Shown here piece by piece: positions 50,801-62,858 of a stretch of 64,000 nt of DNA. Source of the stretch: Nissolia schottii. Taxonomy: Eukaryota > Streptophyta > Magnoliopsida > Fabales > Fabaceae. The stretch is from assembly GCA_003254905.1 (NCBI GenBank), contig QANU01112879.1:62001-126000 (forward strand), written 5' to 3'. The position numbers were made by a program, and so were the translations under genes. Each line of letters starts with the position of its first letter. Position 1 is the first letter of the stretch. The notes under the pieces were generated by a model. It ran no database searches and was not told the DNA's origin. It worked only from the letters and a program-made list of their open reading frames with translations.

Positions 50801-50834
50801 ATAATCATTTATAGAGGAAAACTCTCATAAAACA
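47806..50834 (+). mobile_element. Gypsy (Ty3) retrotransposon deletion derivative with ATTAC target duplication
   Basis: The 5' LTR 47806-48894 begins TGTTACACCC and holds a TATA-like CCTATAAATAAG (about 48489). A primer-site-like TTGGCATGCCCAGTGGGACC follows. The internal region carries a broken gag (about 48960-50330). Its readable core is TWIQLEQSFHEQIFRSRAKI, then FSVRRRSVESVDDYLARLRA and NRCFTPVPKSHL, typical of retrotransposon gag. The 3' LTR is reduced to its last part, 50549-50834, matching about 48607-48894. Both element borders are flanked by ATTAC (47801-47805 and 50835-50839). Protease, reverse transcriptase and integrase are absent. It cannot move by itself. Confidence 0.92.
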
Positions 50835-50839
50835 ATTAC

Positions 50840-51024
50840 AAGAAAGGGAGTTAAAAATGGGGAACAAAAGAAAGATATGACTTAATTAGTTTTGGGGAAT
50901 GGGTTCTAAAATTTGAAAAAAAAATAACAAGATAGGAATATGAAAAATAAAAAAGGTGACAAATAGTTGAATTATAATATAGTTAGTAATTTAGTATAAT
51001 TTTTTTTACACTCTTAATAAATAC
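50840..51024. other. Spacer
   Basis: Short AT-rich stretch, nothing recognised. Confidence 0.4.
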
Positions 51025-51073
51025 AAAATAATAATAATGATAATAATAATAATAATAATGATAATAATGATGA

Positions 51074-51107
<34 letters not shown>

Positions 51108-51117
51108 GGTGGTGGTG
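51025..51117. repeat. Compound microsatellite (AAT)n-(GAT)n-(GGT)n
   Basis: Uninterrupted trinucleotide steps change from AAT to GAT to GGT over about 93 bases. The reverse strand reads as poly-Ile, poly-Ser or poly-His frames, which are artefacts of the repeat. Confidence 0.95.
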
Positions 51118-51189
51118 AACACGATGGTAGTAGTGATGGCGAAGGCAGAGATAGTGGTGGCAAAATGGATTGGTGGCGGCAATAGTAGT

Positions 51190-51940
51190 GGTGCTCCACA
51201 ACAAATCAATTTGTAAGAAAAATTCACAGGAAAGAAAATTTACGACTAGATCTGCGATAACTAAATTTGTTGTTAAATTAACAACAAATGAATTTGCAGC
51301 TAAATTCGTAGTAAACTTTTCGCTAGAAAATTTGCAGCAAAGCAAACTCGCAACAAAAAAGTTTGTAGTTAAATCCGAACAAACTATTCGCAAGAAAATT
51401 CACTGCAAAGCAAACTCGCAACTAAATCTGTAGCAAAGAGAATTCTCAAGAAAACTTGCAACAAACTAGTTTGCAAGAAAATTCGCAACAAAATAAATTC
51501 ACAAGAAAATCTGCAACAAAATTATTTTGTAACATAATTGGCAGTAAAGTAGTTTGCAAGAAAAGTCACAACAAGAAAATTTGTGGCAAAATTCGCATGA
51601 AACGAAAATCGTAGCTAAATTCGTAGCAAAAAACCATAAGTCCGTAGATATTATTTCCTGCGAATTTAACTATGAAAATGGTGTTGATCGAACCTTTTGA
51701 CATTTTTTTCTTCAACTCCCAAAAAAATTATTTGCAGATTTTTTATATGCGAAATAATTTGCAACAAAATTTGTAGCTAAATATTATTCTCCTTTTGGAG
51801 AAAAAGTTACTTGCGAATTTTGTTGTTAATTTTGTAATTCATAGTAAAATGTCCATTGCCTTGCTCAATGACAAAAATTTGCAGCAGAATTTGCAGGTGT
51901 TACAAAAAAAATTGTAGCAAATTTTCTCAGGTAATTCACA
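51190..51940. repeat. Degenerate array of GCAACAAAATT / GCAAGAAAATT motifs
   Basis: Some 20 or more loose copies of a 14-20 base motif (TTTGCAAGAAAATTCGCAAC and variants such as GCAGCTAAATTCG) fill 750 bases. They turn to the opposite orientation near 51720-51900. The right edge ATTCACAGTTTTTTAGTATT could be a worn CACTA terminus. This looks like the subterminal region of a transposon; the left end was not found. Confidence 0.55.
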
Positions 51941-53500
51941 GTTTTTTAGTATTGATTGTGAGAGCGAGAAGATTAAATCTTGATCGTATAATCATACATG
52001 GATAGTCGAGATTAAAAGTTGTTTAAAAGACACATGATCTCTTAAAAAAATCACATGATTTTATGTTTTGATCTCGACCATTCATGTAAAATCTATAGGT
52101 CAAAATTTGATTCTTCCACTCTTACAATAAACCGCTCATCCCATGGGATATGCTTCCATAATATAATAATAATAATAATTATTGAGACACTATAACACAA
52201 CTTACAAATGGTGTTTTCATTTAGAGCCAACTAACTGGAGATGACTGTCTGCAGAATAGTTGATCATGATTAAGTGAAGCCTAAATAGTCTAATAGCTTG
52301 AGTTTGGTTGAATTCACTTTCTTTAAAAACATAGGCCCAACAAACATAAATTGTCAACTAAAATTTGGGCCGAACGGACATCATTGATACTTGCCCTATT
52401 ATGGGCTCAATCTCTGTCATTATAATTTTGCAATGGATTGGTGCTAGAATAACTTTTTTGTGGTCCATTTGAGCATTTCTTGTACCCTGTTAACATTTTC
52501 AAAACAAAAAATGAACCCAGCAATAACACGAATAATTGGACAATCGTCATTTCTTGCACATTCTATTGTCAATTCAGTCGTAACATCTGTAGTCTTGGCT
52601 TTAAAAATCACTGTAACAAGTGCAAATTCAATCTTGTATTACACAATAACATTGAATACATTAGCTAACTACTACGCCTTTGCATTAAAGGTGAATCAGT
52701 TATGGAGACTAGATGTTTATGCATTTAATCTAAAAACTATTAAAAAATAAAACTGACCCGCTTGTATTTTTTCTCTATAAATAGCAAAAAAACATATTGA
52801 CATAACACACAAACAAAGTTACATTCTTTCTATCTACTTCAAGAAATCACTCTTTAGCCTTTACTCATCCCCTCCACATGAAATCCAAAAGAATCAATTA
52901 TGAATGGAAATGTGTTTCCAAGATTCAATTTGAGAAATGACGTGTAGGTACGTTTGTATATTATTTCTTGTGATAAGCCTAAAGTGGTGAAAATTTATTT
53001 TTTTTACTATTGTTGTGTTGTAAATTTTCCTAATTCTAATTTCAGAAAAAGACCCAGAAGACCACTTTAGCTAGAATGTAAGGATTTTTGGGCTACCTAA
53101 TTCTCCCTGTATTTACATTTAACACAATAATATTCCACCTCAAAATCAGTCCTAGTAATTGCCTTCACTTGGATCTCGTAATGCTTGATAAGTGGAGTCC
53201 AAACACTATAGCTTATGAGGCATATGCTTCTCAAACTAAACTGGCATAATTTTCTTACAACAATAGTTATAGTCTAAAATGGCCTAACACCTATTACTTA
53301 TTATTGTAGATATTTGATAGCATATATGATATGTTAGCTAATCCATCTCCCATGGGTCCTGATTTAAACCGTTTTGAACAAAAAAGTTTAAAACATAAAA
53401 ATGATTGTGAATGAATGAGATTCTGGGTAGGTAAGCTTATTTTGGGACTAAGGAAGAGGAAGGGATGAAGAACACATGAAAATGGGACCTATGAGGGTTG
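51941..53500. other. Intergenic
   Basis: No gene is supported. The frame at 52460-52750 is threonine- and asparagine-rich with no family motif. An AAT run lies at about 52152-52168. Confidence 0.45.
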
Positions 53501-54370
53501 GATGGTGAGGGGTGAACAACCCTACCTCCCAATCCAAGCCCTAGTGTGGGTGGTTTGGTTTATGGAGCTTGAGAATCAACCAACATTGTGTGCACCCTCA
53601 AGCACAGGAGAGGGCGTGTTTTTCTGCAGCCACCAATGGCTATGGCTGACCTGATTTCTCTGTTTTTCTTCTCTCAATGTTTTCTGCTGTTCTTCACGTT
53701 CTTTTTGCTGCTGTTCTTGTTCTTTTTGTTCTGTTTTTCTTGCCCCTCTCAGATCCCCCTTCCTCTCCTTTTATCTTCTTTTTTCACTCTTCTTTTCCCT
53801 CCTTTTCCTCTCCCATCGGATTCCTCCTGCAGCCTTGGACTCCTTGCTGGTCCTGTCGCTTTTAGGGAGTTGCAGCTGCAGGTCCTGGCTCTCTGCTCCC
53901 CAGCCTGCAGCATAACCCAACTCACCCCTCTCTCACCCTTCCCCCAAAGCCTCTTCTTTCACCAAAATAACCTAGCACAAACAAAAGCCCCCCTTTTGTC
54001 CCCTTCTTAGGTAGTGGTAAGCAGTGGCTAAAAACGTGCTACAGTGCTGCCCACAGGCTGCTTCTGCAGGGGGGTCACCAGGGGCAGCTCAAAACACGCC
54101 CTGCGACCTGCTGGGCGTTTTTTGTATTATTGTGTTGCCAGCTTGCCTGTAAGGGCGTGTTTGGCTGGTTGATTCTCAAGGTTCCATGTTTGGCCAAAAG
54201 GCCTTGGAGTGGGACCCATGAACTCCTCGGGACGTGGGGCAGAGCTCAAAGCCCCCCAATCCATTACGCCTCATAGTTCCCTTTGTTGCTCTACCATAGA
54301 CATGCTGAGGGCGTGTTTTGTTTGGCATCACCCTGTGCCAATCCCTCAATGTCCATGCTAGAGACAAGTT
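53501..54370. repeat. GC-richer island bounded by an inverted repeat
   Basis: CTTGAGAATCAACCA (53568-53582) is perfectly inverted as TGGTTGATTCTCAAG (54166-54180). AGGGCGTGTTT recurs at about 53612, 54152 and 54310. The interior is clearly richer in G and C than its flanks. The 140-codon plus frame at 53588 is a low-complexity Leu/Phe/Pro run and is not accepted as a gene. Probably a transposon or a captured fragment; no target duplication was seen. Confidence 0.5.
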
Positions 54371-56920
54371 TATGTGTTTAATATTCTTAATGCTATTGTA
54401 AATACATATATTACAAAAGGGTCTGTATCAGGTCCCCACCCTGAATCTGAAGAGATTGCAACACTACTTAAGACTAATCCTATTGAGTCTAATAGGGTTG
54501 CTATAGGGAGATGACTCTCCAGCATGCAATGGTGAATTAGGCACTACGTTATTGAATAATCTATGTTATATTAAGTCAAAATCTATCTTTTTATCCTAAT
54601 GTTTAAGAACTATTGTTGTCTAGTACTACTTCTAATGTAATAATTTAATGTTTGTTGCATTATGTTTTCTTTTCCGATAATAGATTTACATCCTAATACT
54701 CATCACACAAAAATGCAAATAATGAAAATATTCACTCCATGAACTATTTTAAATAAGTAACAACAAAATATAAGATAAACAATATTAAAGTCTATCTTAA
54801 AGTTAAATCTTATACAAATAAAAGGCACCGCATGAGTTCATATAACCACTGAAAACATTCCAAAAGAAGTTCCAATAACAACATTAAGAGTCAGATGAAC
54901 AAACGGATTTTTGCAACAAAAGAAGTTTTATCAGACTTACCATCATTTCAAATTTGTTTAGCCTTCTTTTTTGAAAATTTCCCTGATTTATCAGCATTCA
55001 ACTCATTCTTTTTCTTGCCTGGTTTTAATATTTTGATTGGTGTCTCAGCATCACCATTCTCAGAAAAAAATAATTTAATGACTGCACAAAATAAGCAGCC
55101 AAGATCGACGAAGATCCAAACGAAGAAGAAACAGAAACTGAAAATCATGCCCTGCAAATGAAAACCAAAATGAAAAAATCAAGACCAACCAAAAAAAAAA
55201 AAGAAAAGAAAAAACAAAGTTATAATCGAGCCAAAGACAAAGAAAAAAAAGGGATCTACAAAGAGAGAAAAAAAATTTAAGACGGCTGAAAATCACCAGA
55301 AAAAAAAAATGCCGCGAAGATGAACTTGCCAAATCCATTCAAATGTCTCCAACCAATGGGTCCAAAGCAAGATAAATAGAAGAAAATGAGCTACAAAAAG
55401 TATAAATCGACCGAGAGTCCCATATTCGATCATCATCTTCTTCTACTCTTCGTCTAGCAGTTGTTGTTGTTGTGTAAGAAGGGGATAAAATTCAATAAAT
55501 GAAAGATGAAAAAATAAATGAAAGATGGCTAATGAAAGATTAAGTAATAAATGTGTTTTTTTTTTACTAAGATTATTATTATTGTTATTAATTATTAACT
55601 AACTAAGAATTAATGAAGCAAAGTACAGCTTATTACACCAATTAAAATTATGTCTCTTAAGGTGAGACTATGCTAAGTTGTGTCTTAAAATGTGTGTCTA
55701 AAATTGCAATTTAATAATAATAAATTTTGGCTGCTTATTTAATTGACACGTGTCTTGTATAAATCAAGCATTGACAAAATAACTTTAATGCACATCAACA
55801 ACTAAATTATATACAAACAACACATTAAAATAGGGTGAAAATAGGAAATGGACCCGGAGAGCCTAAATGGCGAGCTCCCACCTTTGATAGAGGATAGATA
55901 AGTGAAGTTTATTGTAGCACCTTGTATTACATAGAAATATAAGAAATGAGTAGTGTTATATGTTCGTGAGTTTTAATGTAAACATTAAGTTTCTCTTTTC
56001 ACAAAACATTAAAATTTACATTCACACAATGTAATGTATATGAGAGAGAAAACTTGATGTTTACACCAAAATTGTTGCATAAATAACATTTTTTATAAGA
56101 AGACTTCACCATAGTCTTCCAATAAGATTCCTGTAGGAATCCCTTAAGTATTGCCTAATCACTACCTCCCAACAAAACATCACACCAAACCAAACATGAA
56201 AGGTTTATTAAGTTAAAACTCTACCATTGTCATCTAATTGGGGCACTTATGTATGTGATTGTGCAATACAGCTTATAGATCAAACAACAGTAAATAATTA
56301 GCTTAATTAGATTTTTGTTTTCTTTTTCCGAATTTTTCTAATAAGTGACGTAAAAATTTATCTTGTGGGTGGATGAAAATTTTTATAAATTTAAATATAT
56401 TAATTCAGTGCATTGAAATTTAAAAATAATTATCTTTAAGGTAATTAATAGAAATTATTTTTGCGGTATGTTAAAATTGCACTTCATCCTAGCTTTTTTA
56501 TTGCGATTAATTACTCATGATTTGTTAGACTTCTTTTTTTTTTCATTTCTTTTATGTAATCATTTCAAAAGTTTGTGAAGAAAATAAGTAAAATTTATGA
56601 GAAAAGTAAAATCTTATTTTACAATTTTATAAAAAAAATAGTGAACACAAAAAATAAAATCAAGAAATAATTAATTTTATATTGTTTCAATTGTTTATAC
56701 TAATCTAAAAGAAAATACAAGAAAAAGGAAATGAAACTAACATAAGAAAATACAAGAAAAAGGAAATGAAACTAACATATCAGTATTAATGATCAATGGC
56801 AATAAGAACAATTGGTATAGAATTAATGTAATTATGCAATGATTTAGAGTAAAATATAATTTTGCAAACCTAAAAGTTAATTTGTGTTAAGAAAAAAAAC
56901 ATTTGTACGTCACTTTTTTG
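54371..56920. other. Intergenic with a small coding remnant
   Basis: On the minus strand at about 54940-55080, ENGDAETPIKILKPGKKK and DKSGKFSKKKAKQ stand between a possible acceptor (TTTTGTGCAG) and a stop. The lysine-rich composition suggests a nuclear or nucleolar protein fragment. I cannot name it. The rest is AT-rich spacer. Confidence 0.35.
56709..56778. repeat. Tandem repeat, 35-bp unit, two copies
   Basis: AAGAAAATACAAGAAAAAGG followed by AAATGAAACTAACAT occurs twice head to tail (56709-56743 and 56744-56778) with no mismatch. Confidence 0.92.
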
Positions 56921-56929
56921 GCATCACGT

Positions 56930-57720
56930 TAATGATACATTTTCACTTTTCTCTCTTTCACTTTCATGCACTCTCTCAAGCTCCTCTTTTACTTGTACTT
57001 CTATTCTTTTTTTTCTCTCTCTCTTCTCTCCTCACTCTTCCTTCGTGTTTTTACTTTTTTATTTTTATTTTATTTTATCACAAATGTTTTTTTCTTCATT
57101 TGTTTAGTTTTTGCTAATTCATTTTATTTATTTCTTACATATATTATTTTGATATAATGTTTTTCTTCTTTTTTTCTACTTTTTTACAAAATGTTGTGGA
57201 TCTCAAAATTTTCATTCTGCATTCGTTTGAGTAATTTTTCAAGCTTTTTTAGCTATTAAAAAGTTTGTGCATTTGTATAGAAAAGTTTGTGCATAATGTT
57301 TAAAAGTTTGTACACGTGAGCACCAAAGTTATCTTCTTTGTATTCATTTTCCTTTTCGTTTCCATCATATTTTTTTATTTTTAGTTGTTCAAAAGTTTGA
57401 GCATGTGTGTAAAAAAAGTTTGTACATTCTTGTTCAAAAGTTTGTGCATGTGAATACAAATATTTCTTATTCTTCGTTTTCATTTAATTTTCTTCTTATT
57501 ATTTGCTTGTGTTTGTTAAAAATTTTGTGTACGTCAATTTAAAAGTTTTTTGCATCTGTTTTAAAATATTTGTGCATGATAACGAGTGAATCCACGCGCT
57601 TAAAGTAAGAGAGAGAGTGAAACAATTATTTTTTACTATTCAATGTACCATCTGATTTAATTTCATATGTGAAAAAATGTTTGTGGATAATATACACGTC
57701 ATACCATGAAACAACAAAAT
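56930..57720. repeat. Dispersed element with TTTGTGCAT repeats (copy 2)
   Basis: A CT-rich tract (56940-57060) is followed by AATGTTGTGGATCTCAAAAT and then by at least eight AAAAGTTTGTGCATx-type motifs, loosely spaced, over 57250-57580. The block ends near GTGAATCCACGCGCTTAAAG. It matches copy 1 (3290-4090) in order and motifs. The minus-strand frame here is a repeat artefact. Confidence 0.5.
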
Positions 57721-58117
57721 CCGTGTACGCCTAACATTAATATTAATGTTCCTGTTAATTATCCTTTTTTTCTATTAACAAAACTGCGAGAGAGGATTTT
57801 CACAATTACGAAGATGGAGTATTAAAATTGCTCTCACTTCTAATATGGTCACTTTCTGATAACCGAACTAATTTTGTACTCGTCTTTTCATAAACTAACA
57901 TATATCCTTAATTACCACTGGTTGCAACTATATATATGATGGTTTAGCTTTGCTAGATTAATCTTGTAACGTATATTTGGGAGCTTTTGAATTTTGCCAA
58001 GATTAATTGATGACTAATTAAATCTCTGAGTGGCCGGCTTGAAACTTGAAAGATAGTCCTAAGAAAAAGAAAAAGAAGAAGAAGAAATTGATCATTGGCT
58101 CGTGAAAGTTAGGGGCT

Positions 58118-58504
58118 ATGATGGATGTATGTTATGTACAAGTGAAGTGGATACAAAGGCAAAAGATGTTGATGGCTGCAGTGGGTTTGGTCACTGGTTT
58201 GAGCAAAGTGCATGTCATCAATTATGAGATACACACACTGACTACTGAGGAAGCATGTGGTAAAGTGAAAAAGGGAATCCATCCGTGTTATCTGCAGATT
58301 CCACGCTCACGCCATCCATCTCTCATCAATCTTCTCTTAGATCTCAACACAGTCATTTTCAGTGTGTTTGTAGGTTGCATTTTAGTACTCATGATTCGGC
58401 CTTGGAAAATGAGAATCTGGGCACGAGTTTGTTATATGTTTTCAAACTTCTATGAAAGAAATAAAAATGAGTTCATTAACTATATCATTTTTTATAAGAC
58501 CTAG
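58118..58504 (+). CDS. Uncertain open reading frame, 128 aa
   Basis: ATG at 58118, TAG at 58502. I do not recognise the product. Residues 1-75 are mixed and cysteine-containing (MMDVCYVQVKW, EEACGKVKKGIHPC). Residues about 76-92 are hydrophobic (DLNTVIFSVFVGCILVLM) and could form one membrane segment. A basic patch RPWKMRIWARV follows. It is less AT-rich than its surroundings, and at this length an open frame is mildly unexpected in such AT-rich DNA. No upstream TATA or splice evidence was fixed, and it may be a gene fragment. Confidence 0.25.
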   Translation: MMDVCYVQVKWIQRQKMLMAAVGLVTGLSKVHVINYEIHTLTTEEACGKVKKGIHPCYLQIPRSRHPSLINLLLDLNTVIFSVFVGCILVLMIRPWKMRIWARVCYMFSNFYERNKNEFINYIIFYKT

Positions 58505-59089
58505 CTAGAAAATGAAAACTGGAGTAATAAAAAATAAGATGATTATTGTTAATGAAAACATATCATATTCGTATAATATACAAATACAAATTCTACAACT
58601 ACATGTTATCTAAGATGTTTTATTTATGTGACAGGTGGCATTTCATGAATTTCTACTTTTTATGACCAAATGAAATAAATTGTTGAATTTAATTGCTAAT
58701 TGCTAACTTAAACATATCTTAATTAATTAATCAAATTGATAATTTTTAATTGCTAATTTACTTGCTAATAAATACTAATCAATATAATATACAAATACAA
58801 TCTTTGGATATATTTTAGAATTAACTTATGATGCACCACTACAAATTTTTTAAGGCTCTCATTCTTTTTGGAATACTCTCATTTTTCACGGGAACTTATA
58901 GAGAGTCAACAAATGAGGACAAACAATTTGTGCAAAACGGAGACAATGAGTATGTAGGTATTTTAGTATTTTTAGATATTTTAATTTGGATTAAACTAAA
59001 TATGGAATAGTTCCAGAACATCGTCGCCTCATATCCTGACGTCGACAGACACATGAAACTGAGTGACAGATGGTCACCAGACGACAACC

Positions 59090-59284
59090 TTGGAGTGGGC
59101 ATAAAGTTCCTGAGTTTTTCCATAACGTTTTGTGAGCACGTTTGTCAACTCCTTATTTACTAGATCAGTAAACACTCCATGAGTGAACCATGTGTCTAAG
59201 TTACAAAATGGTTTAGGACCCCAATCCACAACCTTTTTCTCAAGGATTATCGGACAATGGTTCGACAGTTTCTTGCTAATCCCC
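59090..59284 (-). mobile_element. L1-type LINE endonuclease remnant
   Basis: The minus strand reads in one frame through KKLSNHCPIILEKKVVDWGP, then KPFCNLDTWFTHG. These match the SDHCPI...DWGPKPFR...W region that ends the endonuclease domain of plant L1 elements. The frame stays open for about 64 codons, then loses similarity. No reverse transcriptase is seen. Fragment only. Confidence 0.75.
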
Positions 59285-62200
59285 TAGATAAATCAAACCC
59301 AAATGAGTCTAATTTGCAATTCTCTCTTCATTCATTCCTACCTTAACAAGTAAAAACCAAAAATGCCCTTATCCTCTCTTCTCTCTCTTTCTCCTCCATC
59401 TCAAAACTCACCCTATCTCTGTCTCTCCTCTATGCCTTGCCCTCATCACATTGGGAAGTATCAGAAGGCTTCTGAGATGTCTAGCTTGAAAAGCAACAAT
59501 GGTGCCCATGTGTTCAAGATGGATGGAGATTTTTAATCCTTTTCAGAAGGTTGTGCTCTTTCTTTCTTTCTTTCTTAACATCTCTTATCTAATAAGATGC
59601 CTTAACTTTTTAGCTATTGAAAATGGTGAGCGTTTGTACCTAAACTTTAATTTGATCGAATTTTTTCTGTGTTGCTTGTTTATGCCCAAGAGAACTAAGT
59701 TTTGTTCGTTGTTGTGTAATAATAATGACTTTGTTTGTCACTGAGAGTAGTGAGTATAAGAGAGGAAAATAGCTTGTGAGAGATGAAAAAAGGTAAAAAG
59801 AAATTCTTGAGAGAGTTCATAGACAAAACAATAAAATCAATTGAATCCAATTCTTTAGTCTATTGTTAATTTCAAACACAAGATTTCAATTAATTCAATT
59901 TACATAAGAATTCAATTCCTGATGAAATTGAATTCAATTCTACGCTACTAAATAGTTCCGAATAGACTGCTAATTTTGTCAAGATTCGGTGAGGCCAGAC
60001 ACTTTGTTTTAGTGTGAATATGTGAAGCATACAACAAAATGGTAGGGTAAAAGCCATAGCGACATGCATGCAGGAAGGGATTTTTTTTATTTTTTTCGGC
60101 CACGTGTCTCCTCTCGTTGGAGTATGGAGGAGCTGTGTTTTAATGTTGGAGGATACTTAGATACTGAGTTATTCTCTCTCTTTCAATTGAGATTATGATT
60201 TATTACGTTTCTATAGACTAGATGTTATATTTGAATATATTAAAAGGTATAACTCCTTAGTCATTTCTTTCACACCCAATATAAAACCTACTATGTCACA
60301 TAAGTAGGTCCTGTGATATGTGTGAGAAAAGTAATAAAATGTCTACACATTTAAATAACATTTTAATCAATGGACTACCCTTTTCTGCTATGCCAAACTT
60401 CACTCGAGACATGCAGGTGTTTGGTAGTGGAACGTATGCAATAATTGATTAAACATTTAATATTTTAATAGGCCGGTAGATATATTCTATATAGCTTCAA
60501 AGAGCCTATACCCTCTAGCCCACAGGCCCTGCATATGGATATGCCTTTTTCCTTTATTATTCATCGTTTCTGTTGCTGGTTTTTGTTTTGTTGTGTGTGT
60601 GTTGTCTCTGTATATATTTGCTCGCTAGCCATTTGGGGTGGTTCATTTTCAACCCCCACCCCCCCATCACAGGAAACAGGACTGAGTGAGCGACATGACA
60701 ACATACCCGTAGCGAAATTTAAGGCAAAAACCAGAATCTTGCCAGATTCTACATGATGTAGTTGTTCTTTCCTGTCCTTAGTTATAATTGTAAGGTGTTA
60801 CGCTCAATCTGACAATGATGAACAGTTATTTTCCTTTGACACATATATTATCTGTTTATTAATTTTGGATCATATATGCTTGCTTGCTGCCAAATCTTTA
60901 TTTTGATTCTGACACTAATTAACAAACTCATTTGAACACAGTAACAAGACCACAGCCACAGGCACACATATAGCTATCCTCCAACTCAATCGTACACGTC
61001 CTCCTTCCTAAAAATCTTCTTAATTACCTCTTAAATAAAATAAAATAAAATAAAAAGTAAATACGATTAATATAATAGGAACTTCAAAATATGCTAACTC
61101 CTAATTCTTAATTCACTTAGTATATATATAGGAGAATTTATAGGAAAATGCGGTAGAAGAATATGTTGTTACTCGTAACGCATACATCTCTATGAGTAAG
61201 TGTTATTATATGAGTATAATCGATCTAACAACAAATCTAAAAGTTCTATTCTAATTCAAAATTCTACTCATAATAATATGAACTATATATAATTTATAAA
61301 ATAAATGTTGATTCAAGTGTACATGTAAAATCTCACATTAATGAATGAAGAACTAAGTGAATATATATTTGGAAAGACTCAACAAGTCACTGCTTTAAAG
61401 TTTTGAGTTAAGATGTGACGTCTAATTCGTTGATACGTTTCTTGCTCCCCTCACTTTTTTTTATCCAATAAGTAGCATCAGAGACGATAGTTTAAACGAG
61501 TGATATGTATTTCTCACTTAGCTCATTAATTTAAATCTCCCCAATTTTGAGTTCCTCTTCACCATTTTAAACCCAACAACAAAGTACCAAAAAAAATTTA
61601 TTTACAAGTAGACATGAATAAGACTTTGATCAATATGGTTAATTTTTAGTCACATCATTTATTAGAATTTAGAATTTTCGTTTGAGAATTCAAGGGGCAG
61701 AAGTTAAATTTCCTCTGACTTGAGATCATGGAAGTCTAGTTAGATTACATTAAATGTATGATTTTAAACTTTTGAGAACTAGTAGCTCAAATGACATCTC
61801 TTTTGATCTTGTGCTAATGGATAAATTATAAATGTCATATTCAACTCATATTGAATAACATATAATGTGTCTAACCTAAAAGTTTATATTTTCGAGGAAA
61901 AAAAAATGTGATTTCAAACTATAAAGATAAGTTTGCAATTCTAATATCCCAACAAAATTCATTTTTTTTATTTTTTTACCTCAATTATTAATTTTTTTTA
62001 TATAGATACTCTTTTTCCTAATAAGTGTGTTTTACAATAATCAAATTTATGTCTTTTGTCTTCAATAAAGAGCAAACCACTTACTACTCGTCTAATAGCT
62101 TCTTCTACCTCAATTACCAATGTCTAGCCAAAATGTTACATTATTCTCAACCTTATTGTATCTAGCAAGCAACACATGCAGTATAAGTATACTGTATACA

Positions 62201-62855
62201 TGAAGAGTTCATGAAAGAAAAAAAGAAAAATGAAAAATGAAAAAAAAGTTAAAAGTTAAAAGTAACATATATAGGACCAGTGGCCAGTGGGCGCAAAATC
62301 GAAGGTACGTTAAGTCCTTTTTGTCCTTATCTGTTTTGTTAACTGTTCTTTTTCAGTTAATAAATACTATTTATATGGACCAAATGAAATATGAATGTGG
62401 TTCAATGTCAAATGGTCTCCACTCTATACAACCCTTATATATGTAGCTAGGCTTTTGCCATAAATGCATTTCCCTCCATCAATTCTCTTTGGTACAGTGT
62501 TCTTTAACAATTTATCTTACGCCCACCTACCTAACGCTTAAATCCTTTGTATTTTTATAACAGAAAACAAAAGACAACGAAAAAGGACAAGATATACGAA
62601 TCATTTGCTAAATTATATGAATATGGGTTTGTAGCCTACAATAATGAATTTGTGTTATAGTTAAATGCTGCACGTTTTTGTTAAGCTAGCTAGGGGATGT
62701 GTCATTGTTCACTCCACATAAAACTAAATAAGGCCTTCAGACTTCGAGGGTGGAATTTGACCATGACAGTGATGCACGTGAGAAATTCATGTTTGGTCCT
62801 GGAGTTTGGCATTGGATATACTGTTGATCGGGTTAAAAATGATACTTAAACTTAC
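59285..62855. other. Intergenic
   Basis: No gene is supported. It holds a (CTTT)n run at about 59560-59576 and a GCCACGTGTC G-box-like site at about 60101. A dispersed-repeat copy at about 61490-61560 is shared with 17.9-18.1 kb. Confidence 0.45.
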
Positions 62856-62858
62856 ATA

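Noticed and set aside
51006..51393. His-, Ile- and Ser-repeat frames on the minus strand
   Set aside because: Direct translation of the AAT/GAT/GGT microsatellite.
53588..54010. 140-codon plus-strand frame with Leu/Phe-rich stretches
   Set aside because: Low-complexity translation of a CT-rich tract inside an inverted-repeat island; no domain.
57256..57483. 75-codon minus-strand frame with repeated HAQTFEQ
   Set aside because: Produced by the TTTGTGCAT repeat array, not a coding gene.
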